From contig JAQXQE010000022.1 of the NCBI GenBank assembly GCA_029101005.1, forward strand, positions 1-64,000: 64,000 nt of DNA. The letters run 5' to 3'. Made by a program: the position numbers and the translations under genes. The notes beneath the pieces were generated by a model. That model was not told the DNA's origin. It saw only the letters and a program-made list of their open reading frames with translations, and did no database searches. This document shows positions 16,260 to 24,926 of this stretch, piece after piece (within the stretch, counting starts at the first letter, position 1; the number at the start of each line of letters is the position of its first letter). The stretch comes from Bacillota bacterium (GTDB lineage Bacteria; Bacillota; Clostridia; Peptostreptococcales; Anaerovoracaceae).

Positions 16260-17531
16260 TTAGTCCTCATCAACTTTGACAATATCTGCACCGAGAGCTT
16301 TAAACTTCTTAACTACGTTCTCATATCCTCTCTCGATATGGTAGATCTCGCTGATCTCTGTTGTGCCTGTAGCAACGAGTCCTGCAAGAATCATTGCTGC
16401 ACCAGCACGAAGATCAGTTGCTCTTACCTTAGCTCCATGGAGTTTCTTACCACCCGGAATGATTGCCTCACGATTCTCTGTTGTGATATCAGCGCCCATT
16501 CTGTTCAGCTCAACAACATGCATGAATCTGTTCTCGAATACTGTCTCGCGGCACACGCTCTTGCCCTTTACAGTTGTGAGGAATGCCATGAATGGTGACT
16601 GAATATCAGTTGGGAATCCTGGGTATGGCAGAGTCTTGATATCTGTAGCAACGAGCTCTCTGTCGCCACTTGCGTCTACAAAGATACCGTCATCTGTGAG
16701 TTCAACTGTAACACCGCTTTCCTTAAGCTTGGAGATGATCGGTCTTACATGTCCAGGAATCGCGTTCTTAACGTGAACCTTACCGCGAGTGATAGCAGCT
16801 GCGAGCATGAATGTTCCTGCCTCGATTCTGTCAGGAATTACGCCGTGGATAGCACCGCTGAGTCTCTCAACTCCCTCGATTCTGATCATGTCAGTACCTG
16901 CACTCTTAATCTTCGCTCCCATCTTGTTGAGGAGGTTTGCCAGGTCGACAATCTCAGGCTCCTTAGCCGCATTCTCGATGATAGTTGTTCCCTTAGCAAG
17001 TACAGCCGCCATGAGAATATTCTCAGTAGCTCCTACGCTTGGGAAGTCAAGGTAGATTGCGTCGCCCTTGAGCCCCTCTGGACCAGCCTCGATGATTACT
17101 CTATCCTCCTCTTCGATGACCTTAGCACCGAGAGAACGGAAGCCCTTGAGGTGAAGGTCAATTGGTCTTTTACCAATCGTACATCCGCCAGGCATAGGCT
17201 GAACAACCCTGCCGCATCTTGCGAGTAGAGGTCCCATTGCCATTGTGGAAGCTCTCATCTCCTGTACGAGTTCAGGGTCACCCTCAACTGTTGTGATGTT
17301 CTCTGCCTTAACCTTCACTACGCCAGGCTCAGAATCATCTACCTGCGCACCGTAGCTTGCGAGCATCTTCTTCATTACGCTAACATCGGCGAGATCTGGA
17401 ACGCTCTCGATAACACACTCATCTGCTGTGAGAAGTGTTGCCGCCATAAGCGGAAGAACCGCATTCTTTGCTCCGCTGATCTCAACCTCACCCATGAGAG
17501 GTCCGCTGTTATTAACGAAAATCTTAGACAT
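16260..17531 (-). CDS. murA: UDP-N-acetylglucosamine 1-carboxyvinyltransferase
   Basis: A 423-residue MurA, which transfers enolpyruvate from PEP to UDP-GlcNAc, the first committed step of peptidoglycan synthesis in the cytoplasm. Lys22-Asn23 in SGAKNAVLP bind substrate, and the catalytic loop has Cys117 in MPGGCTIGKRP, so the enzyme should be fosfomycin sensitive (Cys, not Asp). Its ATG overlaps the stop of the upstream 110-codon gene (TAATG), showing translational coupling. Firmicutes often carry two MurA paralogues; only one lies here. Confidence 0.96.
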   Translation of the reverse strand: MSKIFVNNSGPLMGEVEISGAKNAVLPLMAATLLTADECVIESVPDLADVSVMKKMLASYGAQVDDSEPGVVKVKAENITTVEGDPELVQEMRASTMAMGPLLARCGRVVQPMPGGCTIGKRPIDLHLKGFRSLGAKVIEEEDRVIIEAGPEGLKGDAIYLDFPSVGATENILMAAVLAKGTTIIENAAKEPEIVDLANLLNKMGAKIKSAGTDMIRIEGVERLSGAIHGVIPDRIEAGTFMLAAAITRGKVHVKNAIPGHVRPIISKLKESGVTVELTDDGIFVDASGDRELVATDIKTLPYPGFPTDIQSPFMAFLTTVKGKSVCRETVFENRFMHVVELNRMGADITTENREAIIPGGKKLHGAKVRATDLRAGAAMILAGLVATGTTEISEIYHIERGYENVVKKFKALGADIVKVDED

Positions 17532-17863
17532 TATTTCTTTCTACCCTTCCTTGTTGCTTTCTTTAGCGCCTTCTTTGCCTTGCGCGCCTTATGTACCTTG
17601 CGCAGTACACCCTTGAGCACTACTGCTGCTGCAACGCCTGTTACAGCCTTATTGAAACTAGCTGCGTTCTCGCCGATCTTCTCCACTGTGTCCTTCACAG
17701 CGACACCTGCCTCCTCGGCAATGCCCTTTGATTGAACTACGAGTCCGTCGATATTCTTAACGAGACGAAGTGCATGAACAGCAAGCACAGCCAGTGCTAC
17801 TGCCATAATGAGCACGGCAAGGATAAGTCCAAGGCCAAGGATCTGATTGTAACTGAATGTCAT
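17531..17863 (-). CDS. Small membrane protein with basic tail, DUF948-like
   Basis: A 110-residue protein with one N-terminal transmembrane helix (about 8-32), a helical middle (LVVQSKGIAEEAGVAVKDTV) and a very basic C-terminus (KVHKARKAKKALKKATRKGR...). Together with the 93-residue protein upstream it forms a pair of similar layout, related in style to DUF948 proteins near peptidoglycan genes. It overlaps murA by one base. Function unknown; binding of an acidic partner through its polybasic tail is possible. Confidence 0.72.
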   Translation of the reverse strand: MTFSYNQILGLGLILAVLIMAVALAVLAVHALRLVKNIDGLVVQSKGIAEEAGVAVKDTVEKIGENAASFNKAVTGVAAAVVLKGVLRKVHKARKAKKALKKATRKGRKK

Positions 17864-17881
17864 AACTAACTCCTTTGCCTA

Positions 17882-18163
17882 CTATCTCTTGATTGGAAGC
17901 TTGTCAATTACAGCCTTAGCTGCGGCAATTCCTGCAGTTGCAGCTGTTGACACCTTATCCTTCTTTGTCTTCGCTGAATCGATAGCTCCTGTCACCTGCT
18001 TCTTCACGTCGTATACGGTAAGAGCTGACTCGTCAACAATCTTGTTAACTCTATCAACTGTTCCGATGAGTCTTGAGAGAAGCACTGTCAGGAAGATTAC
18101 TGCTACGATTCCTACCACAAGCAGTACACTTGTCAGTGCGCTTTCTACATTAATTGTAATCAT
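17882..18163 (-). CDS. Small membrane protein, DUF948-like
   Basis: A 93-residue protein: one transmembrane helix (about 12-32, SVLLVVGIVAVIFLTVLLS) followed by a helical region (DRVNKIVDESALTVYDVKKQ) and a short C-terminus ending IDKLPIKR. The ATG at 18163 is used, with AAGGTGG upstream; an in-frame GTG nine bases earlier would overlap that site. It is the first gene of the run ending in murA and fbp. Function unknown. Confidence 0.72.
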   Translation of the reverse strand: MITINVESALTSVLLVVGIVAVIFLTVLLSRLIGTVDRVNKIVDESALTVYDVKKQVTGAIDSAKTKKDKVSTAATAGIAAAKAVIDKLPIKR

Positions 18164-18223
18164 ACTGACCACCTTGTTTCGGGATAAACCCGACCTTTCT
18201 TAGATTTGCGATACTTTGAGATT

Positions 18224-18253
18224 ATTATATATCCTTGCAATACGTGCAAGCAA
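18224..18253 (-). promoter_or_regulatory. Probable promoter of the DUF948-like/murA/fbp run
   Basis: On the minus strand TTGCTT (18248-18253) and TATAAT (18224-18229) are 18 bases apart, 60 bases before the first start codon. Confidence 0.45.
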
Positions 18254-18266
18254 TGTACCTTGTGTT

Positions 18267-19025
18267 TTATTTGTCAAAATTGTGCTCATAGATTCTCTCT
18301 ATGATGTCGCTATATTCCTGCCCCTCTTTGTGCACTGGAAGGTCCGGAAGAAATCTCAACTCTGAGCCTCCACCCTTGACTCCGCATACGAGCACGATGT
18401 TTGCAGCCTCGCCGATTCTTGGGACTATCAGCTGAATCTCCTTAGGCTCAATTCCAGCTGCTCTCATCTCGCAGAAGATATCTACAAGGCGGTCAGGTCT
18501 GTGAACCATATAGAAGCAGCCTCTAGGTCTTAGAAGTCTCGCCGCTTGTCCGCAAAAATCCGCCAGAGTGGCGGTTGTCTCGTGCCTTGCTGTATACTTG
18601 TCTCCGTTGCTGTTCGGAATCGCGCCATCCTTCCTAAAGTATGGCGGATTGCTCACTACTGCATCGAAATATTCAGCATATCTGTCCATATCGATATTCA
18701 TAATATCTGAATGAACGAAGTGAACAGATTCCTGCAGCCCGTTGAGCTCACAGGCTCTCACAGCTCTGTCAAATGCGTTCTCTCTCATCTCAAAGCCTGT
18801 AATATCCGCATCGTCCAGCTTATGAGACAAGATGAACGGAATAATTCCGCTTCCAGTTCCAAGGTCGGCAATCTTCGCATTGGAAGCTACGCCTGAAGCA
18901 CCAGTCTCTCCTGCAGCGAAAGCTGCAAGCACGACAGCATCGACCCCGTAACCAAGACCTTTTCGCTGTATAACTCTGATGCCACCGAAGCCTGTATCGT
19001 CCAGGCGCTCACCATCTCTGAGCAT
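18267..19025 (-). CDS. trmN6: tRNA1(Val) adenine-37 N6-methyltransferase family protein
   Basis: A 252-residue class I SAM-dependent methyltransferase of the TrmN6/YfiC type. It has the SAM-binding motif IADLGTGSGIIPFIL, an acidic motif II, and the catalytic NPPY motif (AVVSNPPYFRKDGAIPN), which marks N6-adenine or N-glutamine methylation. Its target is probably A37 of a tRNA. The start at 19025 overlaps the ricT stop (TAATG) and has AAGGAG 5 bases upstream; a GTG at 19031 is the alternative. The order tmk-holB-ricT-trmN6 is conserved in Firmicutes. Confidence 0.9.
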   Translation of the reverse strand: MLRDGERLDDTGFGGIRVIQRKGLGYGVDAVVLAAFAAGETGASGVASNAKIADLGTGSGIIPFILSHKLDDADITGFEMRENAFDRAVRACELNGLQESVHFVHSDIMNIDMDRYAEYFDAVVSNPPYFRKDGAIPNSNGDKYTARHETTATLADFCGQAARLLRPRGCFYMVHRPDRLVDIFCEMRAAGIEPKEIQLIVPRIGEAANIVLVCGVKGGGSELRFLPDLPVHKEGQEYSDIIERIYEHNFDK

Positions 19026-19933
19026 TACCACTCCTTGCTGAGACGAGCGAGTTCCTTTGCAGTCTCTTCGTCGATCTCCTCTTCAGCTACGTTCTTCTTC
19101 TTGTTGATTCTTACAATCTTATCCTTTGGATATGACTTGAGTTCCTGTGAGAAGATCTCCTCACCAGTCTTTGGGTCCTTCTCAATTGCTCTTGTTACAA
19201 TCTGGCCGTTGAAGTAGTCAACCTTGATTACCTTTGCGAGACCGTCAGGTGTCTGAACTCTCTCGTTATCATTAGGCATGCCCTTACGGAGCTCTTTGTA
19301 TGTTTCATTCTCGAAGTTCAGGCAGCACATGAGTCTTCCGCATGTTCCTGAGATCTTAGTCGGGTTGAGCGAGAGGTTCTGCATCTTAGCCATCTTGATT
19401 GATACTGGCTGGAAGTCGTGGAGCCACTTGCTACAGCAGAGCGGTCTTCCGCAGACACCGAGTCCGCCGAGCATCTTCGCTTCATCTCTAACTCCGATCT
19501 GTCTGAGCTCGATTCTGATCTTGAAGTATGATGCGAGATCCTTCGCAAGATCTCTGAAGTCTACTCTACCGTCAGCTGAGAAATAGAAAACGAGCTTGGA
19601 GCCATCGATCATATACTCAGCATCGATGAGCTTCATCTCGAGCTTGTGCTTAACAATCTTCTCTGCGCAGACTTTCATCGCTGGCTCTCTCTTAGCGAGA
19701 TTCTCATTGTATGTTGCGATATCCTTGTCTGTCGCCTTACGTGTTACTGGCTTAAGAGCCGCAACTAGTTCCTCCTCATCTACCATCTTGTTCTCGATGA
19801 GGATGCGTCCCATCTCGAGACCTCTTGCAGTCTCAACAATTACCATATCTCCGAATCCGAACTTGAGTCCAATCGGGTCGAAATAGTATGTTTTGCCGGA
19901 TTTCATGAATCCTACGCCGACAATTTCTACCAT
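19025..19933 (-). CDS. ricT: RicT/YaaT, PSP1-domain regulator of RNase Y
   Basis: A 302-residue PSP1-domain protein. In Bacillus RicT joins RicA and RicF in a complex that carries iron-sulfur clusters and directs RNase Y processing of mRNAs. The cysteine-rich core is clear: GVCGRPLCCSKWL and GTCGRLMCCLNFE. I use the ATG at 19933 (MVEIVGVGF); the longer reading from 19966 runs back into holB. The GGAGG site is about 12 bases before this ATG, longer than usual. It lies 16 bases after holB, within the tmk-holB-ricT-trmN6 operon. Confidence 0.92.
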   Translation of the reverse strand: MVEIVGVGFMKSGKTYYFDPIGLKFGFGDMVIVETARGLEMGRILIENKMVDEEELVAALKPVTRKATDKDIATYNENLAKREPAMKVCAEKIVKHKLEMKLIDAEYMIDGSKLVFYFSADGRVDFRDLAKDLASYFKIRIELRQIGVRDEAKMLGGLGVCGRPLCCSKWLHDFQPVSIKMAKMQNLSLNPTKISGTCGRLMCCLNFENETYKELRKGMPNDNERVQTPDGLAKVIKVDYFNGQIVTRAIEKDPKTGEEIFSQELKSYPKDKIVRINKKKNVAEEEIDEETAKELARLSKEW

Positions 19934-19949
19934 AGTCCTGTATATCCTC

Positions 19950-20723
19950 CTATTCAGCAAGCTCAAGTCTTAAGCGCTTGAGTGCCCTGCCATATTGCAT
20001 TCCTCTGAAAATGTCCACGCGAGCTGTCTCAATAAGCTCTATCGCTCTCGCGTGTCCCTCTGTATTGCGTCCGTTCACCATCTCGTCGCGGTGAAGATCC
20101 TCAAGTGCGCTAAGTAGTGCTATTGCATCCTCCACAGATTTGACTTTCTTATCAACAGCCTCTCTGCACTTGTAGAAATACTTGCTATTGAAGCTTTCGA
20201 CATCTACAGTTCCGCCATCTGTATCGCCATAGTCTTCAAAACAATCCTCTGCTCTAAGCTTGAAGCATCTCGATCTTACAGTTGACAAAAGCTTGTCCGC
20301 ACTGCTCACCATAAGGAGAATGATTACCCCCTCCTCTGGCTCCTCGAGAGTCTTGAGCAATTTGTTCTGTACGGTATCAGACAACATCTCAGCATCCTCA
20401 ATAACACCGATGATTCTCTTGCCGTACGCTCCCATGCCGATTCTCGACATGAAGGATGACGCATCTTCAACCACATAAGCAGTCTTGCCGCTGCGCTCCA
20501 TCCTAATCACATCCAGACAGCTTCCCGCTGCAATCTGCCTGCAGCTCGGACAACTTCCGCAGGCCGATCCATCTGCAAGGGGATGCTCACACAGAATAGC
20601 AGTGCACATCTCCTTGATTACAGCTGCACGTCCCTCGCCCGGCTGCACCTCCACAATGTAAGAGTGAGCCGCGCTGCTTCCGCTCCTGATATTCGAAATT
20701 ATCCTTCCGAAAACTTCTGTCAT
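19950..20723 (-). CDS. holB: DNA polymerase III delta-prime subunit
   Basis: A 257-residue clamp-loader delta-prime-like ATPase-fold protein. The zinc-binding cysteines are present (Cys, then CGSCPSC), as is the sensor/SRC-like region (NKLLKTLEEPEEGVIILLMV; STVRSRCFKL). It lacks a functional P-loop lysine motif, as expected of delta-prime. It helps load the beta clamp at the replication fork. The start at 20723 overlaps the tmk stop (TAATG). It is shorter than the usual 320-330 residues, with a reduced C-terminal collar domain. Confidence 0.88.
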   Translation of the reverse strand: MTEVFGRIISNIRSGSSAAHSYIVEVQPGEGRAAVIKEMCTAILCEHPLADGSACGSCPSCRQIAAGSCLDVIRMERSGKTAYVVEDASSFMSRIGMGAYGKRIIGVIEDAEMLSDTVQNKLLKTLEEPEEGVIILLMVSSADKLLSTVRSRCFKLRAEDCFEDYGDTDGGTVDVESFNSKYFYKCREAVDKKVKSVEDAIALLSALEDLHRDEMVNGRNTEGHARAIELIETARVDIFRGMQYGRALKRLRLELAE

Positions 20724-21361
20724 TAGATGCCTTTCTCTTCGCACAGACGTTTAAGTCTATCGTAGATATCTTCTTTAATCTCCTCGATACTGCGGTTCGC
20801 ATCGATTACCGCAATCCTCTCCGAATTCGCTTCAGCTACAGCTTTGTATCCGTTATATACCCTGTAGTGGAAGTCCATCTTCTCCTGCTCAAGTCTGTCA
20901 GGTGTCGACGCTCCCGCTCTTGTGCTGATGCGCTCTCTTCCAATCGCTGGGTCAAGGTCGAGGAAGAAAGTGATATCAGGCAGAATACCGTCAATCGCAT
21001 AGCTGTTAACTTTCTCCACCATATCACCAAGGCCTCTTCCATAAGCCTGATATGCGATGCTGGAGTCCACATATCTGTCGCAGATGATAACCTCACCGCG
21101 CTCAAGTGCAGGACGAATGAACTCAGCGACGAGCTGTGCTCTCGCTGATGCATATATCATCATCTCGGCAATAGGCGACATCTCGCTGTTGTTCTTGTCG
21201 AGAAGAATCTCTCTGAGCTTCTCACTGATTGCTGTGCCGCCAGGCTCCCTTGTCATTAGAGGAGTAATCCCTCTGTCCTCGAAGAACTGTCTGACATTCG
21301 CAATCTGAGTTGACTTGCCTGCTCCATCCGAGCCCTCAAGCGATATGAAAATTCCTTTCAT
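20723..21361 (-). CDS. tmk: Thymidylate kinase
   Basis: A 212-residue kinase that phosphorylates dTMP to dTDP. Motifs: P-loop EGSDGAGKSTQ, the DR motif in VIICDRYVDSSIAYQAYGRG, and the lid region (RISTRAG). Its length matches the family (about 205-215). Its ATG overlaps the stop of the 43-codon gene upstream (ATGA) and its own stop overlaps holB. Confidence 0.95.
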   Translation of the reverse strand: MKGIFISLEGSDGAGKSTQIANVRQFFEDRGITPLMTREPGGTAISEKLREILLDKNNSEMSPIAEMMIYASARAQLVAEFIRPALERGEVIICDRYVDSSIAYQAYGRGLGDMVEKVNSYAIDGILPDITFFLDLDPAIGRERISTRAGASTPDRLEQEKMDFHYRVYNGYKAVAEANSERIAVIDANRSIEEIKEDIYDRLKRLCEEKGI

Positions 21362-21489
21362 CGTCTGCCACCTCTACTCTTCTTATCTGTCTTCAGCGCC
21401 ATATCCGCGCACTGCTTCCACAAATACACGCACACAAGCGCCACAGGTAAGCTCAGCAGAAGCACCAGCATATATTTGAAAATTATCAT
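21358..21489 (-). CDS. 43-residue membrane peptide coupled to tmk
   Basis: From the ATG at 21489 the reading is MIIFKYMLVLLLSLPVALVC, then VYLWKQCADMALKTDKKSRG and GRR, ending in TGA that overlaps the tmk ATG (ATGA). GGGAGG lies 6 bases upstream. It is a single membrane helix with a basic C-terminus. The overlap means tmk translation is probably coupled to this peptide. No family recognised. Confidence 0.6.
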   Translation of the reverse strand: MIIFKYMLVLLLSLPVALVCVYLWKQCADMALKTDKKSRGGRR

Positions 21490-21588
21490 TGCTACCTCCC
21501 GCGAGCTGCTTTCGAGCATAATACTCGATTTCAGCATACATAGTGTATTATACCATACACTAACGCTTCTATGTGCGTTCTAGCGGAT

Positions 21589-21624
21589 AAAAAAACAATC
21601 CCAACTATGGTTGGGATTGTTTTA
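21589..21624. terminator. Bidirectional terminator upstream of the tmk run
   Basis: AACAATCCCAAC and GTTGGGATTGTT (21595-21621) form a 12-bp stem with a short loop; T-runs flank it on both strands (TTTTAACTC on plus, TTTTTTTATCC on minus). It ends the HAD-hydrolase transcript on the minus strand. Confidence 0.85.
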
Positions 21625-21637
21625 ACTCTTATGCGTT

Positions 21638-22201
21638 CTATAGCTTTGTTGCGTCAATGACCGTACAGCCAGCGGCTGCCGCTGCCTCCATCGCATATGC
21701 CGAATCTTCATATACCGCAGTCTCCTCTGCGCTCACACCGTGCTTCTCACAGGCCATGCGCCAAATCTCCGGCTTGTCCTTGCTAAGTCCGAAGTCATCC
21801 GCAGAATATATAGCCTCGAAGCCCTCGAGCACACCAAGTCTCTCGAATGTAGCTCTTATGCAGTCAGCATCAGAAGTCGAAAGAGCAATCATTCTCGCAC
21901 CTTCCCTCTGCAGTTTGCGAAGCTCCTCGAGAGGTGCCTCAATAGGCTCAATCACCTCGGAATACTGATGATAGATTACAGCTGCGATATCCGCCTTGAT
22001 CTGCTCCACAGAATCTGTGATTCCATAGTTCTCGATGAAGAACTCAGCCACCTCATTGAGAGTCATGAGCTCAATCGTATCGTAAAGATCCGCAGGCGAA
22101 TCCTTGCCCTTGCTCGCAAGGTAGAGCCTTCCGAGCTCATGCCACATTGGCATTGAGTCTATCAGTGTTCCATCAACGTCAAAAATATAGAATCTATACA
22201 T
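21638..22201 (-). CDS. HAD-family phosphatase, beta-phosphoglucomutase-like
   Basis: A 187-residue HAD hydrolase. Motif I is FDVDGTLIDSM (two catalytic aspartates), motif II is the ALSTSDAD region, motif III the Lys in LSKDKPEIW, and motif IV VYEDSAYAMEAAAAAG. The helical cap lies between motif I and II (about 15-80), as in beta-phosphoglucomutase/phosphoglycolate phosphatase subfamily. Its substrate cannot be told from sequence. It starts 4 bases after cytX and ends the thiamine operon, so a role on a thiamine-linked phosphate is possible but unproven. Confidence 0.85.
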   Translation of the reverse strand: MYRFYIFDVDGTLIDSMPMWHELGRLYLASKGKDSPADLYDTIELMTLNEVAEFFIENYGITDSVEQIKADIAAVIYHQYSEVIEPIEAPLEELRKLQREGARMIALSTSDADCIRATFERLGVLEGFEAIYSADDFGLSKDKPEIWRMACEKHGVSAEETAVYEDSAYAMEAAAAAGCTVIDATKL

Positions 22202-22204
22202 AGT

Positions 22205-23389
22205 CTACTTGTTCTTCTTTCTGAATGCTGCCACGATTACACACAGAACGATTGTTGCGAGCATATCTGGCAGTGTGTTGCCGACTGGAGTATCAACGCC
22301 CATAAGCACTCTGTAGAGAGCGAAGCCTGCAAGCCAGATAACGAAGTTGATGATATCTGCGCTCTTGTCAGAGTTGTCGAGCTTGAGAATGAAGTTATCA
22401 GCAATCTGAATCGCAATCATTGGAGCGAAGATTGATCCGATTAGGTAGAGGAAGTTAGTGATGTCATCCATTGGGAAGAGGATGGCAGCGATTGTACCTA
22501 CTACTGCTACTCCTACACCGAAAGTCTTGCCGCTGATCTTGCTTGAGATCGACTCCGCAGATACTCCTGCTGAGTAAGCATCAAGGAATGTTGTTGTAAC
22601 TGTTGAGAAAACGATGATCAGAAGACCAGCGATTCCAAGTCCAGCCTTAACCATGATAACAGCGATATCGTACTCTCCTGTGAAGATAGCTGCACCCATA
22701 CCGATGAGGTACATCCAGCTTGAGATGATGCCGTATGTTACTGCACTTGTGAGTGTTGCTGCGAATGGCTTCTCTGCCTCTCTTGTGTAGTCACTGATGA
22801 GTGGCAGCCATGAGAGTGGCATTGCAACTGCAAGCTCTACTGCTGCACCGAAGCTCATGCTATCATCGCTGATTCCTACTGCTGCATTCTCTCCGAAGAA
22901 GATAAGCTTGCAGAGAATCAGTGTGAGGATGAAGAGGGCAGCCATAGCAACTGTATTAATCTTGCCGAGGTTTGTGATTCCAATCATGATCCAGAGGATG
23001 ATGAGGCCACCGATTACGAGGCACCATACCCATGCGCCTGTGTTAACGATGCCGTTAACCGAGAGCGCTCCGTCATATATCATAATAGCTGTCCAACCAA
23101 CAAGCTGAATTACATTGCAGAGTGAGAAGAACTTACCGCCCTGCTCACCAAAGCTCATCTTAACTGTTTCCATAGCGCTCTTCTTTCTTGCAGCGCCGAT
23201 ATAACCTGCGAGGAAGAGCAGGATGCAACCGATGATGTGTCCAACTACGATTGCTGCAAATCCCTTTGCCATTCCAAGAGGTGCGAAATAAGTTCCAGTG
23301 AGGATCTCCGCGATGGATACTCCCGCACCAAACCAGATCAGGCCGTTAGCAAAGAGGCCTGTTCCCTTGCGTTCAACTGATGTGTTCAT
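22205..23389 (-). CDS. cytX: Hydroxymethylpyrimidine transporter CytX
   Basis: A 394-residue NCS1-family permease with about 12 transmembrane helices. In thiamine operons, CytX is the predicted importer of hydroxymethylpyrimidine (HMP). The N-terminal region (LIWFGAGVSIAEILTGTYFA) and the loop (PLSWLPLISDYTREAEKP) are characteristic of the NCS1/CytX group. It is 6 bases downstream of thiD, whose product phosphorylates HMP, so import and activation are encoded side by side. Confidence 0.9.
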   Translation of the reverse strand: MNTSVERKGTGLFANGLIWFGAGVSIAEILTGTYFAPLGMAKGFAAIVVGHIIGCILLFLAGYIGAARKKSAMETVKMSFGEQGGKFFSLCNVIQLVGWTAIMIYDGALSVNGIVNTGAWVWCLVIGGLIILWIMIGITNLGKINTVAMAALFILTLILCKLIFFGENAAVGISDDSMSFGAAVELAVAMPLSWLPLISDYTREAEKPFAATLTSAVTYGIISSWMYLIGMGAAIFTGEYDIAVIMVKAGLGIAGLLIIVFSTVTTTFLDAYSAGVSAESISSKISGKTFGVGVAVVGTIAAILFPMDDITNFLYLIGSIFAPMIAIQIADNFILKLDNSDKSADIINFVIWLAGFALYRVLMGVDTPVGNTLPDMLATIVLCVIVAAFRKKNK

Positions 23390-23394
23390 AATCT

Positions 23395-24186
23395 CTAATA
23401 CTCTCCTTCCACTTTAAAGCCGTGATTCATTGGGCCCTTGCCCTTGCCGAGATTAAGCATTGCTGCAAGACATCCGCTGATGTAGCGCTTAGCTCTTTCT
23501 ACTGAATCATCCAGAGAGTATCCCTTAGCGAGGTTAGAAGCGATGGCACTTGAGAGTGTGCAACCTGTTCCGTGTGTGTTAGGGTTGTCGATTCTCTTAC
23601 CGTAGAACCACTTAATCTCGCCATTTCTCCAGAGAAGGTCATTAGCATCGTTGATCTGGTGTCCGCCCTTAACCAGGACTGCACAGCCGTATCTTGTGCC
23701 AATCTCCTCTGCAGCCTTGATCATCTCCTCCTCGTTGCCAATAGTCATACCTGAGAGAATCTCAGCTTCAGGGATGTTAGGTGTAACCACCTCGGCGAGA
23801 GGGATGAGCTTTGAAGTCAGCGCATCAACTGCACTGTCCTCGAGAAGCTTAGCTCCACTTGTTGCAACCATTACAGGATCAACAACAATGTGCTTCGCGT
23901 CATACTCCGTGAGCTTCTCCGCAATCTTTGCGATGAGCTCTGAGGATGATACCATTCCAATCTTGATTGCGTCCGGATAGATGTCTGTAAAAACACAGTC
24001 AAGCTGCTCTCCCAGAAACTCCGGTGTTGCGTCAAGAATTGCTGTTACGCCGGTAGTATTCTGGGCTGTAAGTGCAGTGATAGCTGTCATGGCATATACG
24101 CCATTTGCCATCATTGTCTTGATATCAGCCTGAATTCCGGCGCCTCCGCTAGAATCACTTCCAGCGATTGATAATGCTGTTCTCAT
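23395..24186 (-). CDS. thiD: Bifunctional HMP/HMP-phosphate kinase
   Basis: A 263-residue ribokinase-fold enzyme that phosphorylates HMP to HMP-P and then HMP-PP. Motifs: IAGSDSSGGAGIQADIKT at the N-terminus, and the anion-hole/catalytic NTHGTGCTLSSAIAS near the C-terminus. The start at 24186 has AAGGAG 7 bases upstream; a longer reading from 24210 is unsupported. It follows thiE after an 83-base gap that holds a conserved hairpin (24223-24255), so it may be regulated separately from thiW-thiM-thiE. Confidence 0.94.
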   Translation of the reverse strand: MRTALSIAGSDSSGGAGIQADIKTMMANGVYAMTAITALTAQNTTGVTAILDATPEFLGEQLDCVFTDIYPDAIKIGMVSSSELIAKIAEKLTEYDAKHIVVDPVMVATSGAKLLEDSAVDALTSKLIPLAEVVTPNIPEAEILSGMTIGNEEEMIKAAEEIGTRYGCAVLVKGGHQINDANDLLWRNGEIKWFYGKRIDNPNTHGTGCTLSSAIASNLAKGYSLDDSVERAKRYISGCLAAMLNLGKGKGPMNHGFKVEGEY

Positions 24187-24222
24187 AATAGAACTCCTTT
24201 CGATATACATTATTTTTTGTAT

Positions 24223-24255
24223 AGCGACAGCAAGTGGTGCCCCCGAGCTGCCGCT
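24223..24255 (-). promoter_or_regulatory. Conserved GGGGGCACCAC-loop hairpin, copy 2 (thiD leader)
   Basis: Read on the minus strand, AGCGGCAGC and GCUGUCGCU form a 9-bp stem with one G-U wobble around a 15-nt loop UCGGGGGCACCACUU. A second copy (26338-26366) in the thiW leader has the same loop core, the same loop length and the wobble at the same place, with compensatory changes in the stem. No T-run follows, so it is not a classical terminator. A cis-acting RNA element is inferred. Confidence 0.65.
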
Positions 24256-24269
24256 TGATTAACTTGTTA

Positions 24270-24926
24270 TTATGCCTTGAGCATTGTCTCAGTCTGAGCA
24301 ACGAGATCCTCAGTAGCCGCCTTGATATCAGGCTTACCGAAGATAGCGCTGATTACTGATATTCCGTCAATTCCTGTGCCAGCGAGCTCAATCACGTTGT
24401 CTCTTGTGATACCGCCGATAGCTACTACAGGAATCTCAACCGCCTCGCAAATCTCCTTGAGTACATCGTGGCCTACCTCATCAGCGTCGTCCTTCGATCC
24501 CGTAGGGAAAACAGCTCCGACTCCGAGGTAGTCTGCGCCGCGCTCCTGCGCGAGGAGTGCCTGCTCGACAGTCTGGGCGGATACGCCGATGATTTTGTCT
24601 GGACCAAGCGCAGTTCTTACGTTGCCTGCCTCCATATCTGACTGTCCAACATGAACGCCGTCAGCATCGCAGTCGATTGCAACCTGCACATTATCGTTGA
24701 TAACGAATGGCACATTGTACTTAGCACAGAGTACCTTCATCTCGATTGCCTCAGCGAGGAACTCCTCATCGGAGAGATGCTTCTCTCTGAGCTGCACGAA
24801 TGTTGCGCCACCCTGCAGTGCGAGTTCAACCTGCTCCATAAGTGTCTGCTCACCTGTCCAGTGTCTGTCAGTTACCGCATATACCTTGAGTGATTCTGCT
24901 TTACAGTTCTTACTAACGGATTTCAT
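24270..24926 (-). CDS. thiE: Thiamine-phosphate synthase
   Basis: A 218-residue TIM-barrel enzyme that joins HMP-PP and hydroxyethylthiazole phosphate to give thiamine phosphate. Family motifs: QLREKHLSDEEFL, FVINDNVQVAIDCDADGVHVGQSD, IIGVSAQT, and VVAIGGITRDNV. It overlaps thiM by 14 bases, so the two are translationally coupled. The length matches the family. Confidence 0.95.
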   Translation of the reverse strand: MKSVSKNCKAESLKVYAVTDRHWTGEQTLMEQVELALQGGATFVQLREKHLSDEEFLAEAIEMKVLCAKYNVPFVINDNVQVAIDCDADGVHVGQSDMEAGNVRTALGPDKIIGVSAQTVEQALLAQERGADYLGVGAVFPTGSKDDADEVGHDVLKEICEAVEIPVVAIGGITRDNVIELAGTGIDGISVISAIFGKPDIKAATEDLVAQTETMLKA

